NCBI RefSeq assembly: GCF_000344685.1
Contig: NW_006920413.1
Span: forward strand, 2,567,482 to 2,631,481
DNA: 64,000 nt
Direction of reading: 5' to 3'
Origin: Gloeophyllum trabeum ATCC 11539
Taxonomy: Eukaryota; Basidiomycota; Agaricomycetes; Gloeophyllales; Gloeophyllaceae
The notes under the pieces are model-generated. The model was not told the DNA's origin, did no database searches, and saw only the letters and a list, made by a program, of their open reading frames with translations. Shown one piece after another: positions 24,088-34,130 of the stretch. The number at the start of each line of letters is the position of its first letter. Within the stretch, counting starts at the first letter, position 1. The translations under genes and the position numbers were made by a program.

Positions 24088-25040
24088 TCAGCCCCCACTG
24101 CGAAAGGAAATGTCGGGAGTATACGTCACGACGGCCGGGACTTCACCTCCACGACCAAGGCGCCGAGCACAGCGTTCCCGGCACGTCCGCGCCTGCGCTC
24201 GCATCCCGGCCAGCACGTCGAGACCAGGGCCGTCAGCGGCGTGGTCGTGATGCTGCGCTAGGCAGACGGGCCTGTCGTCGACGGCGCTCTGGAGCATTGA
24301 CAGGCTACTTTCCGCCAAACCGACCAGTGGGAGCGGGTCCGGGCGGGTCTCGGAGGACTGAGTACGCTATACCAGCCCCTCCGGTCTGCAGTAGCCGTAT
24401 GATTATCCCTTGCCTGATTTTATTCGTCGGTCCCTGGTCCGCTAGGTGGAGAGGCATGGCGGCACGGCGCGCTGTTCCGTTTTCTTGCCTGGACCTCTGT
24501 GGGGTGTGTCTTTGGGTGAAGCTGCCAGCTTGAAGGCTCACTCGAACAAATCAGAAAAAGATGAGAAAACGCACAACAAAACGAGTGGGAGGGGGGAAAG
24601 CGCGTGTACGAGTATTCTGAGGACCTACCGTCCGGACTCGGATATGTCTTGGGAGGAGATAGAACAACCGCTCTGTTCTATGTCCAGATTGCGGAATATC
24701 ACAACTGCAGCGTGCCTTCTCCATAACCAAAGTCCGCATCAATATGTGAAAAGAGCCGAATACTGCTGTGTGAGGCTAGATACAAGCGCATTGAATAATC
24801 TGTTTAATTTTGGAGATCCCGTTGCGTAGAGCGTCGATGAATACCTTTTGGATCGTAGGTTTGGGTTCTCGTATATAGTTGCTCCTGAAACGGTTTGTCC
24901 AGAGTCCCTCGGGTCCCTGAATCCTCCACGTGCTGAACACCGCTATCTCCTCGCCACCACAGGCCTCACCATCACGAACAGATGCATTCGAATCGCAGGT
25001 CAACCTGCTTCGTACCTCGTTCCAGCAGGGGACGTGCACG
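22298..25040. other. 2.7-kb gene-free stretch
   Basis: This lies between two divergent genes. No frame carries a recognisable domain or credible splice structure. It contains the CCAG microsatellite listed separately. The ends should hold the promoters of the 7-TM gene and the P450. Confidence 0.5.
24053..24085 (+). repeat. CCAG tetranucleotide microsatellite
   Basis: About eight perfect copies of CCAG in tandem in non-coding DNA. It is a simple repeat and not a CRISPR array, since there are no spacers. Confidence 0.9.
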
Positions 25041-27471
25041 ATGCCAAGTCTTACCGTGTCCCTCCTGCTCGCGTTCGTAGTCTGGGTTGTGGTCCGCCGC
25101 CTGCGCCGACCGCGCTCGCCGCTCGCGGACGTCCCCGGGCCTGAGAGCGACCACTGGCTCAAGGGTACGCTCGTTACATTCGGTGGACGACGCTTGGACG
25201 CTCGCTAATGCGATACCGTGCTCAGGAAACTATGGCAGGATATTTCAAGACGGCTGGGACTACAACCTCCAGTTGCAGGAAAAGTACGGCGGGGTCGTGA
25301 AGGTCCACGCCTTGCTCGGTGTACGCGACGCTCACAGTGCGCGGTGCTCAACTAAACTGATTTTGCATGTGGGCTGTAGACAGAGCAGCTTTATGTCTCC
25401 GATCCCCGCGCACTGCACTACATCGTCGTGAAGGAGCAGCATATTTATACGGAGACGGATATGTTCATCATGTATGTCCACTTTTCCTGACTCACCGTCC
25501 TTCTACAACTTCCCTGGAAGCCCTTTCACCTCACCGTCTTAACCTTTCCCTCGCTGGGTGTCTACTGACCACACTCACGCACCCAGGGGAAACAAGCTGA
25601 TCTTCGGCGACGGCCTGATCTCGACGCTCGGCGCGCAGCACAAGAAACAGCGCAAGATGCTCAACCCCGTCTTCTCCCTCGCGAACATGCGCGACCTCCT
25701 CCCCGTCATCCAGCCCATCGCCGACTCGCTCGCGTCCATCCTCCTCGCGCAGGTCCCCGCGGACGGTGCGTTGCGTCCCGTACCCGTCCCCGTCCCCTGT
25801 CTTCTGACGTGAGCGGCGAGCAGGACCGCGGGAGATCAACGTCCTGCCCTGGATGTCGCGCGGCGCGCTCGAGTACATCTGCCAGGCGGCGCTCGGGTAC
25901 TCGTTCAACGCGCTCGACCCGCGCCGCACGAACGCGTACGCAGAGGCGATCCAGAAGCTCGCGTGCGTACCCTCCCCCTCCCTCCCTCTCCCGCAAGTTG
26001 TAATCGAGCTAAACCGCCTGACAGACCGTCGGCCCTCCGCCTGATCTTCATCCGCCCGTTCGTCCCGCTCTTCCTGCGCACCGTCACCTCTCCCGCCCTG
26101 CGCAATGCGTTCGCGGAGCGCTTCCCGCTCAAGGCGTTCCAGGACCTGCGGGGCGTCGTGCGCGCCATGGACGAGGCTAGTCGGCGCATCTTCCGCGAGA
26201 AGAAGGCGCGGCTCGCTGGGGTTGGCCAAGTCAAGGGGGCGGAGGCCGAGGAGGGAGAGAAGGACCTGGGGGACAGGATGAGGGGGAGGGATATCATGAG
26301 CATCATGCGTGAGTGGCCTTCGCGCGGGTTTGGGTGGAGAGGGCTGAGCGGTGCGCAGTGAACGCGAATATGTCCTCGGAGGAGAGCGAGCGCTTGTCGG
26401 ACGAGGAGCTGTTGGGGCAGATGAGGTGCGTTCTCCTTCCCGCTCACATCGCAGCCCGTCGCTCACCCAAACACGCACTCCAGCACGATCATCTTCGCGG
26501 GCTTCGAGACTACGTCAACGGCCATCTCGCGCATCCTGTTCATCCTCGCGTCCAGGCCGGACGTGCAGCGCAAGCTGCGCTCCGAGATCCGCGCGGCGAA
26601 GCGCGCGTCTGGCAATCACACCGAGGGGACGCGGTGGGAGGACGTGGGGCTGGGGTACGACGAGCTGATGGCGGTGCCCTATCTGGACGCGGTGGTGCGG
26701 GAGACGCTCAGGGTGTACCCGCCGACGTCGCTGCTGGCGCGCACGTACGTTCCCCTCCCCGCGCATCCACTGACCTCTGACCTCTAACCTGCGAGCCGTC
26801 AATGCAGGTGCCGACAGGACACCACGCTCCCGCTCGCCCACCCGCCGCCCGCGCGCCCGGAGCTCGCCGCCATCCCCGTCCCGGCGGGCACGAACGTCAT
26901 CATGTCCCTCCTCTGTGCAAACCACAACAAGGCCGTGTGGGGCGCGGACGCGGACGAGTGGAGGCCTGGACGGTGGCTCACGGAGAAGGGAGAGAGAGTG
27001 CCGCTGAGCGACGTGCAGGAGGAGAGCGAGAGCGGGGAGCGGTATCCGGGGGTGTACGCTAGTATGTGCGTGGTCTTTCTTTGGCGGGGTGCGCGGGAAG
27101 AGAGGCTGATGGGTGTGTTTAGGATGACGTTCCTGGGCGGGGGGCGCGCGTGTATGTAAGTGCCCTTGGGTTTGGGTCCGGGCCATGTCTGACCGGCTCT
27201 CGCAGCGGGTTCAAGTTCGCGGAGATGGAGATCAGTACGTGCTTCCCCCCAGTTGCCTCCTCTGCTACCGTTCACCTTTCACTCAGAACAAGTCCTCGCG
27301 ACGCTCCTCTCGCGCATGGCGTTCGCGCTGCCGTCGCAGCCCGGGAAGACGGTGCGCTGGAAGATGAACGGGCTGCAGGTGCCCGTGGTGGAGCCGCCGT
27401 TTGGCGACGGGGCCACTGCGCAGGTGCCGCTGGAGGTGAGGAGGGTGGCCGCGGGGGATTTCTTGGATTAG
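25041..27471 (+). CDS. Cytochrome P450 monooxygenase
   Basis: A membrane-anchored haem monooxygenase, presumably at the endoplasmic reticulum. About 12 exons are needed. The first codes for MPSLTVSLLLAFVVWVVV, a hydrophobic anchor followed by a basic stretch and a proline-containing hinge (DVPGPES). Diagnostic motifs are the I-helix AGFETTS (in the exon near 26480-26750), the K-helix ETLR, a WRPGRW segment in the PERF region and the haem loop FLGGGRACIG, split by an intron at 27157-27205. The protein ends GDFLD at 27471. The start is the ATG directly before the anchor; an earlier in-frame ATG at 24930 would add 37 residues with no membrane-anchor character. All key P450 residues are present, so it is likely active. 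The CYP family cannot be assigned by eye. It is next to the IGPS-PRAI gene, but nothing else shows a shared pathway. Confidence 0.92.
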
Positions 27472-28082
27472 GGTGGGTTGGACTGGATCACGGAGGGAGG
27501 GTGCGGAGGTTATGTAGAAGGCGTGCTGCGTTTCGGGTGTATTTCATTCGCTTATACTAGTAACATATGAACTCTCCCGAATCTGTTAGACTCGCGCATT
27601 CGAAAGTACGGTGTCAAGGCACTATCACAGCCAGCCTGGGCTACAAACTACCATATTTCGCTCGTAGTAGCTCACACCACATCGGTCGCCGGCGCAGGCT
27701 CACGGAATGCGTCTCTTCGTCCTATTCAATCGCGACACCTTCCGTGCTCGGGCCGTACAGCAGCCTGGTGGATACAAGTCAGCAGCTCGTCGTGCAGGGT
27801 GAGTTCAGGGTTCAAACGTTTATAGGTACGCCGAAGTCCCTTGGGAGTTTTGGTTGTCGAGGGAAATCCTAGGCCAGGTGAGAGCCCGTCATTACATCGC
27901 CTGTTATGCCCTGGTTATTTACGGCTGGAACGCATGACGCGATTCTTCTTTACAGGACAGGCATACATAACGGTGTTTGACAGGAGCAAACTGTGCTTGA
28001 GAGTACCACATAGGTGCGTCATCGACTACATATTGCAAGAGCTAGCACAACTAATCCCAAGGACTGTATACAGCAGCCCACC
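27472..28082. other. Spacer between P450 and IGPS-PRAI genes
   Basis: About 610 bp with no supported gene. No glutamine amidotransferase exon can be read here, although that domain would be expected at this place if the downstream gene were a full trifunctional tryptophan enzyme. Confidence 0.55.
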
Positions 28083-29639
28083 ATGTCCACTGAAACCAAG
28101 TCGAACGGGGTGCCCAGCATCCTACAGAAGATCTACGCCCAGCGCCAGCTCGACGTCGAAAAGGCCAAGTCCACGCCGGGGACCACCCCCTCCGACCTCG
28201 ACACCCTCCTCTCCCTGCACCTCGCCCCGCCGCTCATCTCCGTCGTCGACCGCCTCAAATCCGGGCCCAAGCCCGGCCTGATGGCGGAGATCAAGCGCGC
28301 GAGCCCGTCCAAGGGCGACATCGCGCTCACCGCCAACGCCGCGCGCCAGGCGCTCACCTACGCGCTGGGCGGCGCGTCCGTCATCTCCGTGCTCACCGAG
28401 CCGACGTGGTTCAAGGGCTCGCTGCTCGACATGCGCCTCGCGCGCGACGCCGTCGGCGCGCTGCCCAACCGCCCGGCCATCCTGCGCAAGGAGTTTATAT
28501 TCGACGAGTACCAGATCGCCGAGGCGCGCCTGCACGGCGCGGACACCGTCCTCCTGATCGTCGCGATGCTCCCCGTGCCGCGCCTCCAAGCCCTCTACGC
28601 CTACTCGGTGAGCCTCGGCATGGAGCCCCTCGTCGAGGTGAACAACGCCGCGGAGATGCACAGCGCGCTCGCGCTCGGCGCGAAGATCGTCGGCGTGAAC
28701 AACCGCAACCTGCACGACTTCAACGTCGACATGGGCACGACCTCGCGGCTCGCGGACATGGTCGCCGGGCGGGACGTCGTCCTCTGCGCGCTCAGCGGCA
28801 TCTCGAGCGCAGCAGATGTGGAGAGGTACACCGCCGAGGGCGTCGGCGCGGTGCTCGTCGGCGAGTCGCTCATGCGCGCGAAGGACGCGGGCGCGTTCAT
28901 CCGCGAGCTGCTCGGGCTGCCCGGCACACGCGAGGCGGCGACGCTCAAGCCGCGGGCGCCCCTCGGCAAGGTCGACGGCGTGCGGACGGCGGAGGAGGCG
29001 CTGCGCCTCGCGGCGGAGGGCGCGGGCTTCATCGGCGTGTACCTCTCCGAGTCCCACCCGCAGCACGTATCCCCGAAGGCCGCCGCGCAGATCGCGCTCG
29101 CGCTGCGCCGCCTGCGCGTGGAGAAGAGCGCGTCGTCGTCGTCCGCGGCGATATCCACGGAGACGCCGAACGAGTCGTGGTTCCACGCGCACGCGCGGCG
29201 CACCGCCGCGCTGCTCAACAGCACGTCCGCGCCGCTGCTCGTGGGCGTGTTCACGGGCGCGCACCCGTCGCTCGACGCGCTCATCGAGGCGGCGCACGCC
29301 GCGCAGGTGGACGCGGTGCAGCTGCCCGCGGGCGCGCCGCTGCACTGGGCGGCGCACGTCCCGTGCCTCGTGGTGCGCGCCGTGCGCGCGGAGGCGCCCG
29401 CGCGCGAGCTCGCGGAGGCGCAGACGCCGGGGTACCACCATTTCGTGCAGGTTGAGTTTGCGCGGGACGGGGGGGTGCACGCGCAGGCGGCCGTCGGGCA
29501 GTGGACGGTGCCGGTTATTCTGGGCACCGCGGGTGTGTCGAGTGAGGAGGAGATCGCGGGCCTGACGGAGGGTGTGCGGCCCTGGGCGGTTTGTATGAGC
29601 ATCGAGGGGTACCGGAGTAGTGCTGGTGTGCAGGCGTGA
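28083..29639 (+). CDS. Indole-3-glycerol phosphate synthase fused to a degenerate PRA isomerase domain
   Basis: The N-terminal domain (about residues 10-270) is an indole-3-glycerol phosphate synthase. It has EIKRASPSKG, ILRKEFIFDEYQI, GVNNRNL and LCALSGISS, the expected catalytic and phosphate-binding segments. It would convert CdRP to indole glycerol phosphate in tryptophan synthesis. The C-terminal domain (about 290-518) aligns in outline with phosphoribosylanthranilate isomerase: VSPKAAAQIA, PLLVGVF and VDAVQL are recognisable. Its active-site motif, normally KICG or KVCG, reads KVDG. VQLHG has become VQLPAG, and the Asp-bearing LLDS-type strand reads FVQVEF. Fungal TRP1 is usually a glutaminase-IGPS-PRAI trifunctional protein; this one starts at the IGPS domain. 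It is a single exon starting MSTETKSNG. It is probably a paralog, or a gene whose PRAI half is structural only. Confidence 0.85.
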   Translation: MSTETKSNGVPSILQKIYAQRQLDVEKAKSTPGTTPSDLDTLLSLHLAPPLISVVDRLKSGPKPGLMAEIKRASPSKGDIALTANAARQALTYALGGASVISVLTEPTWFKGSLLDMRLARDAVGALPNRPAILRKEFIFDEYQIAEARLHGADTVLLIVAMLPVPRLQALYAYSVSLGMEPLVEVNNAAEMHSALALGAKIVGVNNRNLHDFNVDMGTTSRLADMVAGRDVVLCALSGISSAADVERYTAEGVGAVLVGESLMRAKDAGAFIRELLGLPGTREAATLKPRAPLGKVDGVRTAEEALRLAAEGAGFIGVYLSESHPQHVSPKAAAQIALALRRLRVEKSASSSSAAISTETPNESWFHAHARRTAALLNSTSAPLLVGVFTGAHPSLDALIEAAHAAQVDAVQLPAGAPLHWAAHVPCLVVRAVRAEAPARELAEAQTPGYHHFVQVEFARDGGVHAQAAVGQWTVPVILGTAGVSSEEEIAGLTEGVRPWAVCMSIEGYRSSAGVQA

Positions 29640-30196
29640 GGGGAGGGGGCGGTTCCCTTCGGTGTATTTCGAGGAAGAGCAACAAAGTGTATTGTGCAGC
29701 CCAAGGTACTGAAGACTGAATTGTATTTCTTGAGTCAATCACATGTGGCAGGATTCGCCTCTGAGCAGTCGAAATGAAGTCGGAACTGAACGTTCGGATG
29801 CAATACATTAGACGTGTTCGCGGTGTGGGTGGGACGGGCAGATAGATACAAACGATATTTAGTATTCCTTAAGGGAGACAACAGGCCCAGGGCCTTTGAG
29901 GATAGACGAATGGGCGGGAACGAATTGTCCGTCTAATAACTTACATCGCCTCGCATGAGGCGCAGAAATATTAACACCTGCTCTTAAGCTCTATTACTCG
30001 ATAATCCAACCATAACGCATTCGGTAATTCGGAGGTGGGGGAGAGGGCGGTAGGGTCCAGAGTTTGAAATCCAATCTAAACGGGAGGGAGGGAGGGAGGG
30101 ACGGTGCTAGTGCACATGTAAGCATAAGAGTATTCTCGTCCCTGACGGGTAGGGGACACGTACCAAGACGTGCGCGGTGGCTCCACGAGCGTGAAC
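29640..30196. other. Convergent 3' flanks before the peptide island
   Basis: No gene is seen. A short GGGA repeat lies at about 30083-30102. Confidence 0.5.
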
Positions 30197-30402
30197 TCAG
30201 TCGGACGCCGGCCCGGCGACCTGGTGGACGTGGTCTTCGAAGAGGAGGCCCTCGCCGCGCGCTGATTAAAGACAGGGTGGTCATCCACCGCGCGCGGAAA
30301 TATCAGCTGATGCAGCCTACCTTGTAGTTGCGCTGGAGAGGGGGCGGCGGCGACGGACATGACGAGCGCGAGGAGGACGGCGCAGAGGGTGGTGGCGCGC
30401 AT
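30197..30402 (-). CDS. Tiny secreted peptide precursor 1 (candidate RiPP precursor)
   Basis: Two exons, 30321-30402 and 30197-30261, join in phase 1 to a 48-residue protein. Residues 1-20 (MRATTLCAVLLALVMSVAAA) form a clear signal peptide. A short linker PSPAQLQ is followed across the splice by ARGEGLLFEDHVHQ and a small tail ending GPASD. The core LFEDHVHQ matches the cores of the genes at 37940 and 40250 and of two orphan exons. Exon 1 is 82 bases, exactly as in the 40250 gene, and the intron is in the same place and phase. There is no Cys and no C-terminal CaaX, so it is neither a cysteine-rich effector nor a basidiomycete pheromone. A TATA-like box lies about 70 bp upstream. I infer a precursor of a modified peptide because a UstYa-type oxidase lies 4 kb away; the motif itself is not one I know. 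Confidence 0.72.
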
Positions 30403-31154
30403 GATGATGAGTCTTGGAGGGTATTGCTGCTGATTGGAATGGAGATGCAGGGAACGCTGGTGGGCGGCGGGTTATATAGCCTCTGCACCGAAAATATTTG
30501 CTGTGGCTATCTGCGCGGCGGTGCGGCGCAGTGGAGCAATGCAGCTCTCAATCACGAATCAAGAAACAGGATCAGAGGGAGTGAATTGGGCGAGAGAGAA
30601 AGAGGCAGGTCGGACAAAGGGGGCGTCGTATTTTTGAAACATTCTGTGAATATGGCAACAGAAGCATTGCAGAAGAATCAGAAGGGCGCCGGGCGAAGGA
30701 TGGATGGATGGAGGTGTTACAGGGACCGAGCGGGAGAAGGATTCGTGCGTACACGGCGGTGATGCCATGATGGACGTGATTGCAGCCTGTCAGTAAGTGC
30801 GGGTCCGCTTCGCCGCCTTTCGGTACCGCCTGGCCATACTTACAGGCGTTTCGTATTGCTGTACTGCATTCGACTTGCCTGCATTTTATGCATTGGATTA
30901 TCATGGTAGTGTTTCGAATCAGATATTCCCTAGTGCGGGAACCGAATCGCCGCGGTTCTCGAACTTTATGCATGCAGATCACGACTCATATGCACTCGCG
31001 CTAACGCTAACGCTTGTCAATAGATAACCTTCCTCGCGCAATCATCCGAGGCGATATCGACTCCATGGGCGCATATAGCAAGAGATGCAACATATAGCAC
31101 TACAGTACCATCGCCCGCGTGCCTTCAAAACAGATAGCGCGTGCGAATCCAACA
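30403..31154. other. Promoter side of peptide gene 1
   Basis: No gene is supported in this 750 bp. It contains the TATA-like element of peptide gene 1. Confidence 0.45.
30472..30478 (-). promoter_or_regulatory. TATA-like box of peptide gene 1
   Basis: TATATAA on the minus strand, about 70 bp upstream of the ATG at 30402. Confidence 0.5.
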
Positions 31155-31427
31155 TCAACCTGGAAGCAGCCCGTCATACACGTTCGGCCGTGGGAGGTCC
31201 CTCGTCTCCCGCATATCGATCCGCGCGCGCACGGCGGCGGAGACGAGCCCGGCGTACTTGGTCGTCGCCGCGAGGCAGAGGAGGTTCACGAGCAGGATAG
31301 CGGCGAGGAGGAGCGAGGTGAGGAGCGAGCGGCGGGAGCTGATGGAGGGATGGGGAGGGGGCGGGGGATAGGTGTCCTTGCTGTCGTCAGAGTCTTGGGT
31401 GAGCGGGAGGTAGTGCGAGGATGGCAT
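31155..31427 (-). CDS. Small single-pass membrane protein with a DxRxTRxLPRPNxYxGL tail
   Basis: An intact 90-residue frame. The N-terminal 30 residues are polar and proline-rich (TYPPPPPHP). A strong membrane helix follows (LLTSLLLAAILLVNLLCLAA, about residues 34-54). The outer tail is short: RIDMRETRDLPRPNVYDGL. The layout of an N-terminal cytosolic segment, one helix and a tail with PRPxxYxGL recalls the anchor and linker of basidiomycete UstYa-type (DUF3328) proteins, but the catalytic HxxHC part is missing and no downstream exon supplying it is visible. It could be a stand-alone partner of the oxidase at 34131, a truncated relative, or unrelated. It lies between peptide gene 1 and the oxidase gene. 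Confidence 0.6.
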   Translation of the reverse strand: MPSSHYLPLTQDSDDSKDTYPPPPPHPSISSRRSLLTSLLLAAILLVNLLCLAATTKYAGLVSAAVRARIDMRETRDLPRPNVYDGLLPG

Positions 31428-32020
31428 GGCTAGTTGGCTAAGTAGGCTTTAGTTGGTTTGGATGTTACGATTGCTATACGTGAGGCTTACCTATGAACCT
31501 CAGGAGTCGTCGCGGTGAAGATGTTATGGTTCGCTGGAAAGCATGCAGGTAATCAACCTGGAGGCCTGCACCTCGGTTTGATCTCGCTTAGATCGAGCCT
31601 AAACACGGGATTATGCTCCCTGGTGGCGCTACAGATATCTGTCAAAGGCAGTGATCCTGACAGCTGCGGAGGCTGTCGGATCATGGATGGACATTATTGA
31701 CGCTCAGCGCTCATGAGAGTCCAGAGATTCGGGGGCATTGCAATCTCGGGGGCGTAATGCACGATATACGAATCCGGGCGCGGATGCTAGCTGAAGCGCT
31801 TGCCGTAATGAGGCTACCATCCCAGTCGCAATCGCAGCTCAATACGTACAATGCAACATGGAATGCATGGTTTATTGCAGTCTTGGGTGCGCGGACAACA
31901 CGTATACTCAGATGCATCCACCTCAGTGACATAGAACAACAAGGATAACAATCGCAACAAGAGGCTCATCTCCCTGGATTGGCGCAGCTTCAAACATAGA
32001 AAGGGTGCGAGAATAGACAA
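31428..32020. other. Intergenic region in the peptide island
   Basis: No gene is supported. Short overlapping frames on the two strands lack recognisable features. Confidence 0.45.
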
Positions 32021-33301
32021 TTACGCCCCAGCGTTGATACCCCTTCCAGCGAGAGAGGCAATCGCGTGATTCAACACTTCAGCTGCGCCTCCATCACACG
32101 CCAATACGTCTGTCGTCTCCAGTTCCCGATCCAGCTTGTCAAGATAATCTGCCGCGCCGGAAAGGTTGGCCACCTTCGCACAGGCTGCGTGCAATGCTAG
32201 GAGCTGTGGGGAAGGGAGAGGGAGACGCTCGGGATCAGGAGTGGTGAACATCACCCGTTCCCTCATCATGGGAGTAAAACCTGACCTCACCGCTGTGACA
32301 CGATAACAGTTCGCCATATCCTGCTCCATCTACTTTCAGAAGAAGTGGTGGTTCACCAACGCTTCGAAGCACTCACCGTTTCCTCCAACCACAGCTGCAA
32401 CCGGTCAAACCTATTGTGGACGTTGTGTTCTAGTGTCATCACGTTGTAGAGCGAGTGAACCTTCGGACCGTTCAATTTGTCGACGTCATAGCCGAAACGC
32501 GATAGGACAGTTAAAACTGATGCCACATAATCTTTCTGAAGTAGGCTGTGTCAGTGAAGAACTTGTATGGGGAGTACTGTGCGGATATCATACTTTGCTC
32601 GAAGCTTCTTGAGAGTTGTCAGTATTAACGTTGAAATACGTGGACTCAGGCACGATATGAGCGCATTCCGTATCGACGAGCCAGACTTGGGGATCCGCAA
32701 GCTCGTCATTGAGCATATCCTGCGCCAGAGTATCATACGCTCCGGTCACAGCGCATCTGTAGCCGTCCCGTAAGAGTGCCTGCAAGACGAGTGCATGAGC
32801 ATGTCGAACCGATTCATAGATCGTGGGACACAACTTGTGCCTTGGCGGTGCTATGATTTTTTGGTGCCTCCTTGATTGAGGCCTTCGGCAATAATCGCTG
32901 CTGGTCAAAGGATGGGCGGCTGAGGTGGTCGGAGGTGAAAGGGGTCCTGCCTTGATATTTGCGAACTGGGGGGTAAATGAGTGCAGGGTCGCTGCGTAAG
33001 ACGCGACGTACTCACATGCACGTATGAAGTAGTTCAAAAAGGCCTGTCCCAGATTATGTAGAGCGTCATAATCCTCGCTGCAGGAGTGAATCTCCTTTAC
33101 GATCTCCGAGAGGGAACCATGTGAAGATGGATGAAGAAGCAGGTAGCCTAAGATTCGAGCAGAAATAATGCGCTCCGTGTCTTGTTCGGTGGAAACGAAC
33201 TCCTCAAAGCGCAGGCAAATATCATATGCACTGACCGCGTTTTCACGGTGTAGTAGTGCGGCGACGTCGACTTGACGCGGCAGTGGTTGAGCGTGATACA
33301 T
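32021..33301 (-). CDS. HNH-nuclease-domain protein of basidiomycete type
   Basis: Three exons on the minus strand (32594-33301, 32377-32535, 32021-32329) join in phase to 391 residues. The first two thirds are helical with no clear domain. Near residue 190 comes the HNH-like module: a DGYRCAVTGAYD strand pair, a spacer, and TECAHIVPES. After the first splice comes YNVMTLEHNVHNRFDRLQLW, the second half with its Asn and His residues. Proteins with this layout are frequent in mushroom genomes and their role is unknown; they are not shown to be mobile-element endonucleases. It sits inside the peptide island, but nothing in it suggests peptide modification, so its presence may be accidental. Confidence 0.75.
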
Positions 33302-34130
33302 GATGTAGAAACCGGGCTAGTGTTGTTGGCAAAATGTTGCCAGGCAAAAGTCCCAATTTTGCCACCTAGCTAGGCTCCTGATCAGCCTGTCGTTCCAATT
33401 GAGTTTGTAGTCCACTACAAACGCGCTTCGACGCGGGTTTGACTTAGAAACTGCTGCGCACATTTGCCTCGGCCTGCTTGTCGCCGCAAATCTCTCTGAT
33501 TCTCTGCGTCTCTGATCATAATGTCTAACAGACATCGGATGCCGACACATGGGACCGGACAGCTTTGTATCACGAATACGTACGGACAAGCATTACGGAT
33601 CACTTGCTATCCCCAATATTGGCAGGGAGTTTCGGATTGCGTTGTAATTCACATTGAAAGGGACTACGTCTCCCCTCCGAGTTCGTATCCCGTTCGACAA
33701 TTTGATTCCCTCTCCTTGCCACATCCGGGCGTAGCTACTACTACATGTACCTTGAAATCTCCATCTTACATCTCCATGCTTATCTGCCTGCGGTCAGCCG
33801 AAAGTCGGAAACGGCGATGATGATGCATCATGCAATGCAGCACTGAGATCTAGAAATGATCATCACAAACTGCACAGCCGCCGAAACTGCAACATTGCAC
33901 TTCCTTGCTCTTCGCAATAGGGCAAGTACAGCAGCCAAGTCCAGAATCTTGAATACAGACTAGACGCTGCCGTCCGCGGGCGCGACATCAGCCCGTAAGT
34001 TCACGCCGATCTTGTAGTCTCGAGGCTCACAGTGACACACAGCTCTCCTTTCTGCGGAAGTTACTACAGCCCGATCCAGCTGGCGTTTATTTATCACTGA
34101 GCGCTAGCGCTGAGTATTGAGTCCCCAGGT
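33302..34130. other. Divergent promoter region of HNH and UstYa-type genes
   Basis: No coding feature is supported. It contains a 12-bp perfect palindrome close to the UstYa-type start, listed separately, and an A/T-rich box (TTTATTTAT) just before it. Confidence 0.5.
34100..34111. promoter_or_regulatory. Perfect 12-bp palindrome AGCGCTAGCGCT
   Basis: It lies 20-31 bp upstream of the UstYa-type start, directly after an A/T-rich TTTATTTAT stretch. Such symmetry fits binding of a dimeric regulator, but I see no second copy in the island. Confidence 0.3.

Noticed and set aside
28122..29738. 538-residue minus-strand frame over the IGPS-PRAI gene
   Set aside because: It is Arg/Leu-rich antisense of a highly GC-biased coding exon, with no domain.
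33521..33820. 99-residue plus-strand frame upstream of the UstYa-type gene
   Set aside because: There is no domain, no secretion signal and weak codon bias; it is probably chance.
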